From Hepsetus odoe (lineage: Eukaryota > Chordata > Actinopteri > Characiformes > Hepsetidae), in contig CM029381.1 of the NCBI GenBank assembly GCA_017165825.1, positions 1,859,563-1,923,562 on the forward strand: DNA of 64,000 nt. The letters are read 5' to 3'. Every line of letters begins with the position of its first letter. Position 1 is the first letter of the stretch. The notes under the pieces were generated by a model that did not search any database, had not been told where the DNA came from, and was given only the letters and a program-made list of their open reading frames with translations. This document shows, piece after piece, positions 49,701 through 62,046 of this stretch. A program made the translations under genes and the position numbers.

Positions 49701-50217
49701 GGGGATATTTTAGGGATCAGTGTATTAGGGGATATTTTAGGGATCAGTGTATTAAAGGGGATATTTTAGGGATCGGTGTATTAAAAGGGGATATTTTAGG
49801 GATCGGTGTACTAAAGGGGATATTTTAGGGATCGGTGTATTAAAGGGGATATTTTAGGGATCGGTGTATTAAAGAGGATATTTTAGGGATCGGTGTATTA
49901 AAGGGGATATTTTAGGGATCAGTGTATTAAGGGGATATTTAGGGATAAATTGTAGTAAAGAGGGGATATTTTGAGGATCAGTGTAGTAAGAGGATATTTA
50001 GGGATCGATTGTATTAAGGGATATTTTGAGATCGGTGTGTTGAGGATATTTAGGGATCGGTGTATTAAAAGGATATTTTAGGGATCAGTGTATTAAAGGG
50101 GATATTTTAGGGATGAGTGTATGAAAGGGGATATTTTAGGGATGAGTGTATGAAAGGGGATATTTTAGGGATGAGTGTATGAAAGGGGGGATATTTTAGG
50201 GATGAGTGTATGAAAGA
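46785..50217. repeat. 29-bp minisatellite array, ~110 copies (3.4 kb)
   Basis: The unit is roughly 'ggggatattttagggatcag' then 'tgtattaaa'. Variants include 'tgtatgaaa', 'gatcggtg', 'gatgagtg', 'aaagatggg' and a 'gatcattggatttattggga' class that recurs every few units, which suggests a higher-order repeat. It is interrupted by one SINE at 48891-49138. It ends about 130 bp upstream of the sowahb start codon. Confidence 0.95.
48891..49138 (-). mobile_element. tRNA-derived SINE inserted into the 29-bp array
   Basis: In minus sense it begins 'ggggcagcggtggcctagtg' (A-box), has 'ggttcgattccctc' (B-box), and ends 'cattgcaatgacaagcaatc'-like (in plus sense 'tgattgcttgtcattgcaag'). It is flanked by TGAAA on both sides (48886-48890 and 49139-49143), a likely target-site duplication inside a repeat unit. 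Same family as 58243-58452. Confidence 0.85.
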
Positions 50218-50347
50218 GGGAGTCGTGTTGGTTAAAGGCTGCTGCTCTCACCTGTGCGCGAGCTGTCGTTCAGGTGAGCAGCGCAGGTGTGGTCTGAGCT
50301 CCGGCTCCTCCTCCGGGCTGAGAGGCTCGGCGGGGAGGAGCACCGCG

Positions 50348-52672
50348 ATGGCGCGGATTTGACTCAGAACTCGGTTCTGCAGTTTCTCTTGGGTCGCGGG
50401 GGCCGCGCGCGCAACGCCGAGCTGCTGACGCACTTCGCGCGATTCCTGCGTGACGAGGACGCGGCGGCGCGCGCGCGGAACCGCGAGTTCTTCAAGCGCT
50501 TGATGAACAGCGTGGCGACGGTGGTGCGCGCGGACGGCGGGACTCACGTGGTGCTGAAGAAGCGATACCGCCCGCCGTCCGGAGAGGACGAGCACAGCAT
50601 CCCGGGACCGACCCCACCGTCCTGCCGCCGCCGGGATACTGAATCTCCACAAACACGTGGACACCGTCCGCCCGCAGGGAACTGTGCCCCTGGCCAACAG
50701 AGGGACAGCTGGAGACCCTTGGTCCTCTGCAGTGTTCAAACAGTCCAGCAGAGGGACTCCCAGAGACCAATGGAGCAGTGGAGGGATAGCCGGAGACCCC
50801 TGGACCACAGAGTCCAAATGGTCCAGCATAGATGCACCCACAGACCCCTGGTCCACTGCAGAGTCCACGCAATGCAGCAAAGGGACACCTACAGACCAGT
50901 GGTCCAACGGAGTGACACCTGGAGACCTCTGTTCCACACCAGAGTACACGTGGTCCAGCGGAGGAACACCTAGAAACCCCTCTTCCACTCCAGAATTAAT
51001 GCGGTTCAGTGGAGGGATACCTAGAGATGACTCTTGCACCTCTGAGTCCAAGCAGTCTCATGGAGGGACACCCAAAGATCTATCTTCCCCTCCAGATTCC
51101 AAGCGGTCCAGTGGAGGGACACCTAAAGAACACTTTTTCACCCCAGAGTCCATGCAATCCAGCAAGAGTGGCTGGACCTCAGCAGAGAGCACCTATCCCA
51201 CACAGGATGCCAAGATGGGACAGTTGAGAGAAGTGGACGTGGATGAGTGCATCCTGTCCTCCTGTCCTACTGCAGAGATGGAAGTGAAGCCTGAGCTGCA
51301 GGAAAGACCCAGTCTGCATGACCCTCATGAGCCTTGGCCTTTCTCCATCCCTCTGGGACAGTCCCAGGGGTTCGCCTCCAGCCCATGTTTGGCCGACGAT
51401 CCCGGCCAACAGCAGTGCCGTCAGGGGGGCTTGAGCCGGAGTAACGACAGTTTCCTCGCGTCACATGGCAAGGGACACATACCAGGGATCTCGAGTGAGG
51501 ACTACGGACCAGCTTCTCCCCCCACCCACCAGAGGCTGCAGAACACGACAACCTGGAGTTCAAAGTCTTTCCAGCTTTCGCTGTTCCAACCAGAACAGCC
51601 TCTGCCCTCCTCCGCCAGACAACAGCGGCCCCGGGTTCTCTCAGCCAGTGACGATGGCCAGCGCTATCGAGAATCTCCAGAAGGAGACAGAATGCCTTCC
51701 ATGAGCAGCTTCGCAGCCTTCCGCAGTGACGCGTGGGAGTCACACAACAACCACCCACTCCACGAACTGCATGTTGATGATGATCCGCAAGGTTCTTTTC
51801 CGTCCCCTTCCCTTAGGGGCTCCTCGCCAGAGGATGGTGCCTATCGCGGACCCATGGCCAGGCGTCTGTCCCACCGGCTGCGGAGCCGCATGTGTCTGAG
51901 TCTGGGCTCAGATCTGGACCAAGGGTTCCGGGAGGACAGCGATGCATCCCGACTCAGGCGACTTCACCGAATTTCCTCCTTCCTCAGCATCAACTGCTCT
52001 GTGTCCTCAAGCCGGACCCACAGCATCCCTGATGGTTTGTCCTCTGCCAGCTCCACTCACAGCCTGGCTCAGGACTGCAGTGTCCGACAATCGCAGGTCC
52101 CTCTAGACTCCCGGGAGCATGAGTGGTTCTTAAAGGCGGCGTCAGGCTCCTGGGGTGACATCTACTCCCTCTTCCGAGACAACCCCAGCCTGCTCAACCG
52201 GCGGGACTTTGTGTCCGGCTACAGTGTCCTACACTGGATTGCCGGCTGCAGGACCACGGGTCTGGGCGCAGCTGTGGTATGGCGTAGACAAGGGCAGACT
52301 GGAATGACAATGGGCGTGGACATAGAGCATGTGTGATTTACACCGCTGCATCTGGCCGCCATGCATGGGCACAAGAACCTCCTGCGGCTCCTGGTGCACA
52401 AGTTCAAGGCCAACGTGGCCCTCAGGGACAACAGTGGCAAGAGGCCGTGGCAGTATCTGGAGAAAAGTGACAACCGGGAGCTGATGGAGCTGCTCGGCGC
52501 CCCTGTGAGAGCTCCCAGAGGACGCGTAGGGACAAATTGGTCAGGGGACAAGCCCCGCTGTCTTCCTGCGGCTCCTTCAGGGGCCACAGTGAAGAGACAC
52601 TCATCCTTGGCTGCGCTGTTTAAACACAAGTCTCACCTCAGGCTCTCGGCCAACGCAGAGACTTTCTTGTGA
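50348..52672 (+). CDS. sowahb: Sosondowah ankyrin repeat domain family member B, with reading-frame breaks
   Basis: Single-exon gene, as is usual for SOWAH genes. The N-terminal domain follows the family pattern: ATG 50348 (MAR), then DLTQNSVLQFLLGRGGRARN, then LLTHFARFLRDEDAAARARN, REFFKRLMNSVATVV and THVVLKKRYRPP. The middle is long and Ser/Thr/Pro-rich, low in complexity, with repeated GTPRD/SSGGTPK-type units. The C-terminus has REHEWFLKAASGSWGDIYSL, GYSVLHWIA, then ankyrin-type FTPLHLAAMHGHKNLLRLLV and SGKRPWQYLEKSDNRELMEL, ending at TGA 52670-52672. Breaks: one base is lacking after the third codon (near 50355); the frame changes again between about 50584 and 50690; an in-frame TGA lies at 52334-52336 where the family has a Gly; the stretch 52245-52330 matches the family poorly. 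These are either assembly indels or pseudogene decay. Position next to ccni supports SOWAHB over SOWAHA, C or D. Confidence 0.85.
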
Positions 52673-53235
52673 GCCAGGAGCCAAAAAGGAGAGACTCGTC
52701 ACTCTTGTGACAGAGACTGAACTGGACTGGACTGTTGGGAGTTTAAAATGGCACCTTTTTGTTTTCAGTTGAATTTGTGTTTCAAATTATTTGAAAGCGG
52801 GTGACACTTTTTGTAACTCGGTAAACCTTCATTAAAACATGTCGGGTGTTTCAGCACTGCTCCTGTTTACTATTCTGTTCTTTTTTTTTTTCTTGGTTCT
52901 TCGGCCCCTTCTTCCACCCTCTAGCACCCAGTACAGTGACCCTGATGGAGTTCTCAGGGCATTAGAGAATGTGTCCATGTCCAGGGGATGGCGGGACGAG
53001 AGCGAACAGGGCAGTTTCAGTCTGCAGGTTTAATCTTTAACTCTCGCCTTTGATCTCACGGGATCAGGAGTGAACGGCTGACAGTTTTCCAATTCCTCTG
53101 GCAGAGCTGCAGCATTCCAGCTCTCCTGTTGCTGCGGTGATGCCACGGCAACCAACGCCTAGATACATGCCTCTTAATTTGTCTGTACAGGTGATGCCCT
53201 GGACTGTGTAGTGTGTGTGTGGGGGTGGGTCTATA
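52673..53235. other. sowahb 3' UTR and flank
   Basis: ATTAAA at 52831-52836 is a plausible poly(A) signal 159 bp after the stop. The rest holds no gene. Confidence 0.45.
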
Positions 53236-53788
53236 TATGAAGGTACTAATGCAAAGGTTTGAGCAGGTATGAAAAATGCTGTAAACAAAGACTGCTTTCA
53301 GAAATATAATAATGATTTTTAATTTTTATCAATTTACAAAATGCAAAGTGAGCGAACAAAAGAAAAAATCTACATCAGATCAATATTTGGTGTTACTACC
53401 TTTTTGCAGCTAAAGCAGCATCAGTTCTTCTAGGTACACTTGCACAAAGTGAGATTCTGTAGGATTATAGTCGGTGTCTGATCAACCAGTTTTACCAAAC
53501 AGGTACTGATGATCATCAAAGAATACGGAGGTTGAAACACCAGTCATGTTTGGAACAACCGACCAGCGAGCTCCTTCAAAAAACTGTGCGAATTATTACC
53601 TAGAAGAACTGATGCTGGTTTGAAGGCAAAGGTGGTCACACCAAATATTGATCTGATTTAAGATTCTCTTTTGTTCATTCACTGCATTTTGTTGATTGAT
53701 GAAAAATAAATATTGAACATTCCATTTCTGAGAAGCATTCTTTGTTTACAGCATTTTCACACCTGTAAAACTTTTGCACACTACTGTA
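53236..53788. mobile_element. Non-autonomous Tc1/mariner-like element with long imperfect inverted ends
   Basis: The left ~150 bp ('aaaatgctgtaaacaaagac', 'cagatcaatatttggtgtta') is the imperfect reverse complement of the right ~150 bp ('ccaaatattgatctgattta', 'ttctttgtttacagcatttt'). The outer edges lie at TA dinucleotides, with right end 'aaaacttttgcacactactg'. The right half retains the 'ggtggtcacaccaaatattg' 3'-end sequence of fish Tc1/mariner transposase genes. At about 550 bp it is far too short for a transposase, so it is a deletion derivative. Confidence 0.75.
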
Positions 53789-54958
53789 TACACACACGCA
53801 TCACATATAGTGATGCACATAGTGTGCAAATGTTTCACACTAATTTAAAATGCTCTTTATTTGGGTGTTGAACATTTATTTACTCACAGAAACCAAGTTA
53901 GGTGAATCGATGCTTCATGAAGATCAGTCAGAAGCTGCTGGTGGAAGTGAACGCTTTGCTGTGTGAACTATCTGGAACTAAACCCTGCTGTGGAAAAAAT
54001 GAACCAAAGAACAAGTCAGAGGCCTGTTAGTCTAACAAAGAGTTTAATCATCGCTGCAGTGAGGATTCCTCTCACACTCTGCTGAGTACAGAGAAGCCCA
54101 GACACACAAGATCAGAGGTTTTTACACAGTTTGGGCTGCAGGCTCCTCTTCTCCACCTCAAAGTTCTCGTAAACCTTCAAGTTGCTTTGTCTAAGTCCCT
54201 GCCTGTCTTCTCTCACTGACCTCTTTCGTCCTTCACGCTCACGTATACCATATCTAGAACATTCTGACCTGCTTGTTTCTCTGCCTTACTCCAAAACTGC
54301 AATACATGCTTCTGAAGGTTTGGACAAATCCCTAAATCCTCCACAGACCCGTGTCCCTAAAGCAGCTCGGAGGAGATCAAGTACCAGAAAAAACATCCTT
54401 ATTACTTTTCACTGAATTTCCTTCTTCTGAATTCATTCTGCTGACGTGTTCTGTTGCTGGAATAAAGTAGAAAACAATTCTCCTCCAAATGTTCAAGAAT
54501 TTGCTTAAGTTCCTTTTTATTTTCAGCTCTTGAGGATTTATTGGAAAACTGCAGTCTGTGCAAAAGTTATACACCCCCCATTAAGTTCAGCTGCACTTAA
54601 ATGTCCCACACGGAGTGTGTGTTCTCTGCAGAGCACGTGCACTTATCATCAAAGTCAACAAAGCACAGGGGCGTTCAAACTTTGGAATAAAGCCGTCAAA
54701 CAGCTTCTCTCTCTCTCGCGCTCTCTCTTATTCTCTTATTATGAAAAAAATGGAAAATGTGATGCAAAAAACCTTTCCTGTATTGTTTTCCATTGTTATT
54801 CAACCCCTCTCCTTGGCATGACGATTGCATTATGGGTGTGAACAAAAGGAAAACCTGCAACATTTGGAGTGAAAAGTTTCCCTAACTGTGTTATTTGGTA
54901 GCCGACAAGTAAGACAGGGTTGTATTCCATGACTTTTCAATGGCCTTAATTTCCCATC

Positions 54959-54959
54959 A

Positions 54960-54990
<31 letters not shown>

Positions 54991-55018
54991 TCTCTCCCTC
55001 TCTCTCTCTCTCTCTCTC
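54959..55018. repeat. (CT)n microsatellite with CCCT interruptions
   Basis: About 60 bp of CT with two CCC interruptions. Confidence 0.9.
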
Positions 55019-56437
55019 ATTCTCATGCTAGAGGGAATGAAAGGGTTGTTTGTCGAGGCTTGCCCGACTGTCTGTCGGTTTGTTGAAGCATGTGGTTCTG
55101 GCGGCCTCTGTTCTGCGCCGCCGCCACTCAGACCTCAACGCACCGTATGCCACATTTATGTTCTTCTCATTTACCCTTCAGTTAGGACTTCTAGTTCAGA
55201 CCAAGTCCGGCTTTCCTTCAGCCTCTTCGTCTACAACAGCTGTGACTTTTCCTTTATTAGATATCATCCCTTTCTCTAAATATTTCAAAATCAGAACTGT
55301 TCCCCAATGGCGGTGAACAGACCAGGTATCTGGTTCTCTCTCACACATCCTGCCTGACACCTGAGATGTTGAGTTTGGAGAAGATTCAGGGAACCAGAGG
55401 GTGTGAAGTTCTTGTGCTGGTTCAGACTTGCTGCGGGCGCGTTCCTGCAGGCTTGGAGTTGCTTAGCGGCCGCTGTCGCCCTGAGTGTTTATGTAACCTG
55501 CTGTTTCGCAACTCCGTTACAGCCCGAGCGAGTGTTACTTTGACCTGTTGTTCCCTTCCTCAGGAAGCTAAACAGCCTGGCAACCTTAAGCAGTGGGGAA
55601 AAAAACAGGGGAAATTCCATTCCTGCTTGAGGGCTACCAAATGGTTGATATTTTAAAGGTTTTTCACTATTTTAAATGTTTTTCAGCTTATTCTACTGGC
55701 AGCTGGTGCAGCTTTGCATATTCAAAGGACTATCACTTAGAACATTTCTCCGAAGAAAATGCCTTAATATAGCTAAGAACATCTGAAAAAAATAGATCTA
55801 ATTTGCTTGGAAATATGAGCATGTCACCGACTGTGAGGCAGATTAGTCCTCTTTACGTGCTTCCTCTTAAAAAGGTTAGTCTGAGCTTTGGGAGCAGCTG
55901 GAAGGCTTGGAGCCAGCGGCGCCTCTTCAGGCTTGTTTGGCAAGTTTTCAGCATCTTGTTTTTCATGGCGTGATGCAAGACTTGCTTCCCGTGGAACGTG
56001 TGATGACCTCTGTCCTGTTGATCTTGGTGTTTGTTGGCACAGACCTGTTTGGTCCAGTCCTGCAGAGCGACAGGAAAAGAACTGGAGAACAACTTCAGTA
56101 AACTACACCTCGAATTGTCTCATGTCATTTTCATACTTTTATTGACCGATCCTTGTTTCTGTGGTTTTGCTTCCATGTTATCAGTGTGTTAGCTCGGGAC
56201 AGGACAGACGTGAGTATGGCTTTAAGCTGAAGAGGCGTGTCCCTGACTCGGCTGAAGTGAGGCAGGGCAGGGCTGAGAGAGGGGCCGAGGACCAGGCAGG
56301 AGGGGGAGAAACCGAAGCTCAGACAGAAGTTTTAAGCTTGCTTCAGGTAATTCCAATACGGCACCAAAGTGATGAAAATTGAATACTTTGATAAAGCATC
56401 TTCAGGTTTCTGCTCAGGCTCGGGGAACGTCACGTTA

Positions 56438-56622
56438 CACTTACGGCCTTCAGCAGGCACTCTTTTTCAGAGTGACTTCCATTTACTAAATCCAGGGACA
56501 GTCCCTCTGGGGACACCTGGGGTTGAAGGTCTTGCTCATGCACCCTGGGGCTGGAGGGGCTGGAGGGGCTGGAGGTGGGATTTGAGCGTATGACCTCTTG
56601 GTCCATAGTTGGACCTCTGTCA
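56438..56622 (-). mobile_element. Diverged tRNA-SINE, minus orientation
   Basis: The reverse complement shows 'gaccaagaggtcatacgctc', 'aaatcccacctcc' and 'ggggacagtccct'-like pieces of the 8451-8663 family. An internal short duplication 'ctggaggggctggaggggct' expands the middle. Confidence 0.6.
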
Positions 56623-57063
56623 CCACACACACACACGTTATTTAATTTGTGGGAACTAAAACACTGTGTGTGTGAGTGGTGAATCGTAACTGTAAGCTAG
56701 GCCTTGAGTTCAGACCATAAAAAAAAAAAAAATTAATGTAAAATTGTAGATATATGTGCAACAGAATATATTGTGCATAATATTTGTGTGAAATTATAGA
56801 TTTAAAAGCTCATTTGATTGAAAAAAATCGTCTTTCTGCTGCAGGATGTTCTCTGCCACTGATAACCATCAGCTCAGATAACTGAAGGGAGATGACCGGG
56901 TGAGAAATGCTGCTGAGTGGAGTGAGACACAAAGCTCAGATCGTGTCAGGCCTGAAGGAATGCTGAAAATCTGACCATCCTGTCAGGCAGTCCGGGGCCG
57001 CGAGGCGTGTTGGGGCCTGCAGGGCACAACCAAAGATGTTGTTTTTTATTTTAATCATGTAAA

Positions 57064-57330
57064 AAGAAGCAAGGGCAGCATGGTGGAGCAGTGAGCGGTG
57101 CTGCTGCCTCACGGAGAGGAGGTCGTAGCGGGACGTCCGGGCCTTTGTGTGTAGTGGACATGTTCTCCCCGTGTCTGTGTGTTTCATCCCACCGTCCACA
57201 GGCCTGCAGGTCAGGTGGATGGGAGATGCTGAATTGTGTATAATAGGTGTGAGAGTGTGATGGACTGGCGACCTGTCCAGGGTGTTTCCCCACCTCTTGC
57301 CTTGTAGGCCTGAGGAGGACTCCATCGCGA
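57064..57330 (+). mobile_element. Second SINE family, near full length
   Basis: Begins 'gggcagcatggtggagcagt', contains 'gacatgttctccccgtgtct', 'caggcctgcaggtcaggtgg' and 'gatggactggcgacctgtcc'. This is the common fish family with a 'ggcacggtggcgcag' head. The 3' end runs into the presumed shroom3 3' flank. Confidence 0.65.
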
Positions 57331-57412
57331 TCTACTCAGGACCTGCGGCTCAGAAAAGGAGACAGAAAGAAGCAAAGAAGCGCAGCAGGCGAGCCTCTTT
57401 TTAAAAAATACA

Positions 57413-57418
57413 TTTATT
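57413..57418 (-). terminator. shroom3: Possible polyadenylation signal of shroom3
   Basis: Minus-strand AATAAA (plus 'tttatt'), about 1.8 kb past the shroom3 stop. It would make a 3' UTR of about that length containing an (AT)n run and a SINE. Confidence 0.35.
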
Positions 57419-57905
57419 TACGTGGCTCTGCTTTCCCGATCCTCTCCGGGAGGGAAGAGCAAAGTCTGACCTTGTTTGATTTGCCAGATGAAACAAAGAA
57501 AACCAACAACCGTCAAAATCCACAGCCGAGTCTGTTCTACCTCGAAAGGCAGTGAGTGTGAATGGCACCATTAACTGATGTGTGTGAGAGACGAACCACG
57601 CTTTGCAGAATCGGCTAAAAGGTGCAGAAGACGAACAGATAAATGAATCTTTTTTTTTTTTTTTTCTATTCTTTGCAACCAGAAAGGTGTGTACAGTCTC
57701 AGCAGATACGAGGGTTGAACGGAGCCGCTGGTCACTTGTAGTGTAAAATCCTTCTGAGCACCTTTTTTTTTGTAAAGCCTGGGGACATAAAAATTTGTTA
57801 GGTATCCTAAAAAAACAAACAAAAAAAAAACAAACAAAAAAACTGCACATTTTCGTACGGGGCACTCACACTGTGCTACTCTTTATAAAAAATGTTTTTA
57901 AAAAG

Positions 57906-57907
<2 letters not shown>

Positions 57908-57952
<45 letters not shown>
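57908..57952. repeat. (AT)n microsatellite
   Basis: About 45 bp of alternating TA within the probable shroom3 3' UTR. Confidence 0.9.
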
Positions 57953-57954
<2 letters not shown>

Positions 57955-58242
57955 CCCTACATTTTAAAGAGATTAGCTCAGATGTACTTCCATATTACGT
58001 TCTCGTTTATAGGCGATTTATAAATAATTATTGCTGATGTCGTGGCAGCCTGTGTGTTTCTTCTGGAGAAGATAATCGCTCAGGCCGTGTGTTAAATGTG
58101 CTGCGAGAGTGAAGCGATGGACGGTCCGGTTTCTGTAGCGCTGAGCTGTTTGGTTGATCTCCTGGATCACAGACAGCCAGGCAGCTTTCAGAGTCACCAA
58201 CCAATCCAACGCTGAGACGAGTGAAAAACGCCTTCAATCTGG

Positions 58243-58452
58243 GCACTGGGGCAGCGGCGGCCTAGTGGTGAGGGAGCCACAGGCTCGGAAGATTGGGGGT
58301 TCAGACCCCTTACCAGAAGGTTGCCCTGAGGTACCCTTGACCATGGTGCCGTCCCCGCCACTGGGTTAAATGCAGAGGTCCAATTTCGTTGTGGTTCAGT
58401 GTGTGCTGTGCTGTGCTGTGACCTCGCAATGACAATAGTCACTTTCACTTGT
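58243..58452 (+). mobile_element. tRNA-derived SINE, same family as the one in the 29-bp array
   Basis: Begins 'ggggcagcggcggcctagtg', B-box-like 'gggggttcagacccctt', then 'ggttgccctgaggtaccctt', 'gggttaaatgcagaggtcca' and ends 'caatgacaatagtcactttc'. Confidence 0.8.
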
Positions 58453-59246
58453 TTCAAGACATCTATCGAGGGAGGTTGTCTTATTTTATTGGCAGTTTTA
58501 AGAAATAATCCTCCTGCCAATGATATCAGACTGCTCCTCAAAATAAAATAAAATCATGAAATACATTTTTCAGGCCTGCTTATAACTTTTCTGAGTGCTT
58601 TCCTGGTCTTGATTCACTTCCTCCAGCCTCTCTTGTTTTGGTTACGCTCCCTTGAAGACAGATCTATGTAAACAAGCTCTGATCTGATCGGATTCAGTGT
58701 GAATGTTTGGGGCTAAACTGATGCAGGAGGATGTGTAAATGCTTTCGTTTTTATGACAGCGCGAAAATGGCAAACCTGGCAATGAGCTTTTTTCACCGCA
58801 AAGTTTCCATTTATGGAGTGAAATTTGTACAATGTTTACACACAGTCTTAAATTCTTCTTCCCTAAACGGGAGAGAACTGTCCTGATATGGGCCTTTTTA
58901 AGCTGAATTAGCAAAAAATAAATAAATTACAATCTTACAGCGATATCAGAATGAGAAATATTGGATTTATCGGCTTTATTTTGGGTGTTTTCCGACTGAG
59001 AGGGAGCGTGAAGGCACGTCGTGATGCTGCGGGATGTAAGGACACTTCCTTAAGGCGGCAGTCAATGACATCGTCTTTCGGGCTGATTTACGGCCCTTCA
59101 CTTAAGGCACTTTCCCACGTCGGGACAGGGAAGAAGAAAGACCTCTTTTTCTCCTTCTAAATCTTTAATCCATCTTACTACCTTCTCTCTCTCTCTCTCT
59201 CTCTCCCCGAGCTGAGAGCAGCCCTGTTCACTGCTGATTGGTTGAA

Positions 59247-60754
59247 TCAGAGCGAGGTGACGGCGGTGGGTCGCTGGGATTGAGCTGGGGGATCGGGACC
59301 ATGACTGCTGTCGGAGCTGGAGGCGGAGCCTGTAGGCTGTGGGCGGAGTTCTGGGGGGATGTTCTCGGTTAGTCTCTGGAGCTGCTCCTCGCCGTGGCGG
59401 ATCAGCTCGTCCAGGTGGCGCTGGCGGATCAGCAGGGCCGGTTTGGCGCGAACGTAGCGCTGGTAGTCGCGCAGCTGCGCCGCACTAAGGTAACCAGCCA
59501 GGAAGTCCAGCACCACCCGCTCTCGCCGGTCCAGGTTCTCCTTCAGCTCCCGGGCATCCACCTGCTGACTGCACAGCTGCTTCCGTTTCTGCTGCAGAAA
59601 CTCCTGCACACACACACGCACACACACACACACGCACATGCACACACATTAACACAGAACTCAGGTGACAATGTCTCACGTCAGGGAGAATCACTTTCAT
59701 TACGAAACGTTTTCAACGTTGTCATTGTGAACACACAGCACAGTGAACTGCCATGAAATGGTTCCTCTGTATTTCACCCACACACACCCTGCAGCAGTGG
59801 GCAGCCAAAACCAGCACCCAGGGAGCAACACACCACACTCAGCTCCAAACACCTGCTGCACTGGAACGTCAAGACATTGTGCCCTCTAGTGGCTGAAAGC
59901 CGGCACAGGGTCTTTTTAATTTCTCCAAAAATCATAGTTAGTGTTTTTTCAGGCTCCGGCCTGCAGCGTGGCTGAGTTTTTTACGCTCTTACACCAGAAG
60001 GGCTTGATCATGAACAAGTACTGTGTTCAGGAAAACACTGACAGATCAGTGATGCTGGAAGCAGACTCTCCTTTTGGCCTCTGCTAATTATGGACTTCTA
60101 ATCATAATAAGGGCTGCCACGATTACTCAGACATGTTCAGAATTTCCAAAAAAGGGGGAATTGCAGTGATTTGCATGATTAAAATGCCTATTTTACATTT
60201 TTCTACAGACAACCAGTTTTGCTTTGTATTATTATTATTTTAATAACAACAACAACAACAACAATAATAATAATAATTATTATTATTAAGCCTTTTTCTC
60301 AGGTATTTAATCAAATTAATGTGTAGATGAATCAATAGCTAATAAAATAGCAAGCCCTGTAAAAAACCTTTCTGAACAGAGTGAGACATTAAAGCACAGT
60401 CATGTCAGCTGATATTAGACGCTCACTTCCCAACATTTACACACACACACGCACACACACACACACTCAAACACACACACACATAGCTGCCGTACAGACT
60501 GAATCCTGCCGGTATCAGGTATTTGTAGATTAGGACCTTTACTATTCCTGGCTCAAGGGTTTTAGAAAACTTTATTCCAGCAAATGATGACTGTGCATGT
60601 GCACAAACAATGGCCCTGTGTATTTGTAATGAGTGTGTGAGGGTGTGTGTGTGTGTGTGTGTTTACACTGTGTTCTCAAATATCTGCTTTTCTTTAGACC
60701 TGTGGCACCATCCCAAAATTTCACAAACGCGTTAAATCGCTGCTGTGTAGCTTG

Positions 60755-60794
<40 letters not shown>

Positions 60795-62046
60795 AGCTCC
60801 TGACCGCTCGCTCTAACAGAAGAAGATGGGTTGAAGTACCTGATCATTTGGGGAATCGAGCAAAGTGCATAGATTTCATCTCAGTTTCTAAGCCCACACT
60901 CCAATCACAAGCATTGTATTTCCGCTCAGTTCTGATCTCCCTGCATTGATGGTTCACATTTTTTGGGTGAAGTTGCGGCTGAAAGTGGATGACGACCCCC
61001 AGAATGTAGGAATCCATCAAAAAGGAAAACTAGGCTGTAATTTGTTTAACATGTTCTTCACTGCATGTTTCCCCTCTTTCTTGCAGCCACTCTTTAAATG
61101 CTGATCTATCTTTAATAAACTCAGAGCACTGATACTCCTAACGCGTGTATGCGTTCTCTACGTGGACGAGAGTGAGGAGTAAGAGGTGGCGAGCCAAACC
61201 CTAACAGTCCTTCATTTCTGATGGGACTGACTGACATTCAGGAGCGTTCATGTATTCCGTCCTGCTGACTTTACCCCCCCAAAAAATGGAGCCTCGAGCT
61301 TTCGTCTGCACCCTTACCCTCTCCTCCCCGCTGTCCTGGTCTGTGTCCTTGTCCAGGGCGCTGAGGGCGTTCTCCACCCGGGCCAGCCGGCCGCTCAGTG
61401 ACAGCAGCAGATTGACGATCTTCTCCAGGTCTCCGATGAACATGTGGTACTTCTCCTTCTCGTTAGGTTTGCAGCGCTGCTGCACCAGCGTCTCCATGCT
61501 GGAGCCCAGAGCAGTGTAGTGCTGCTGCTCCTCCGCAAGGCTTGATCTCTCCCCTCGCAGCACTGCCACGCTCACTGCCAGAGCCTGCAGCAACTCCACC
61601 TGGAAGACAGGAGGACACACTAGGCTGGGACACGTCCGGTGACTAGACCTGCGTCTCATAGATGATATATATATATTTATATCTCGCTTTTCATGCTTTT
61701 AGAAATATGAGGTTTTATATAGTAAGCAGCACATGGGGGAAGTCCATTAGCCATAAAGGGCATAAAGAGAGATGTCAGGTTAAACGATGGATGCAACGCC
61801 CCTCAAATCGAGTACAAACTTGAATCAAGTGAGATTTTGCTTCGCACAACAAATTCATTACTGATTCTGAGGTGAATTGGTCTTTCAAGTACAACGATTC
61901 TGTGGTTTTTGTTGAGATGCTTTAGGAGAACGGATGAGAACAAGACCTTCTTCTGGTTCAGATCCGATTCTTCCTCGTCCAGATCTGTCTCCACTCTTCC
62001 TTTTGCTTGAGGCGGCCCTGCCACATCTAGAGACCTGTGTAAGACA

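Larger units (their letters stand above)
53789..57063. other. Intergenic DNA between sowahb and shroom3 3' ends
   Basis: Convergent gene ends. Contains a CT microsatellite (54959-55018), a minus-sense SINE (56438-56622) and unremarkable single-copy-looking DNA. No exon was recognised; several 60-100 codon frames lack any family feature. Confidence 0.5.

Noticed and set aside
46785..50217. Regular repeats that could be taken for a CRISPR array
   Set aside because: Units are directly adjacent head-to-tail with no unique spacers, there are no cas genes, and the surroundings are vertebrate genes.
50248..51051. 267-codon minus-strand open frame
   Set aside because: Antisense shadow of sowahb caused by the GC-rich, repetitive Ser/Thr/Pro region; the plus strand has the family domains.
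55850..56145. Possible exon between sowahb and shroom3
   Set aside because: Both strands are open for 65-85 codons, but no domain, no good paired splice sites and no family resemblance were found.
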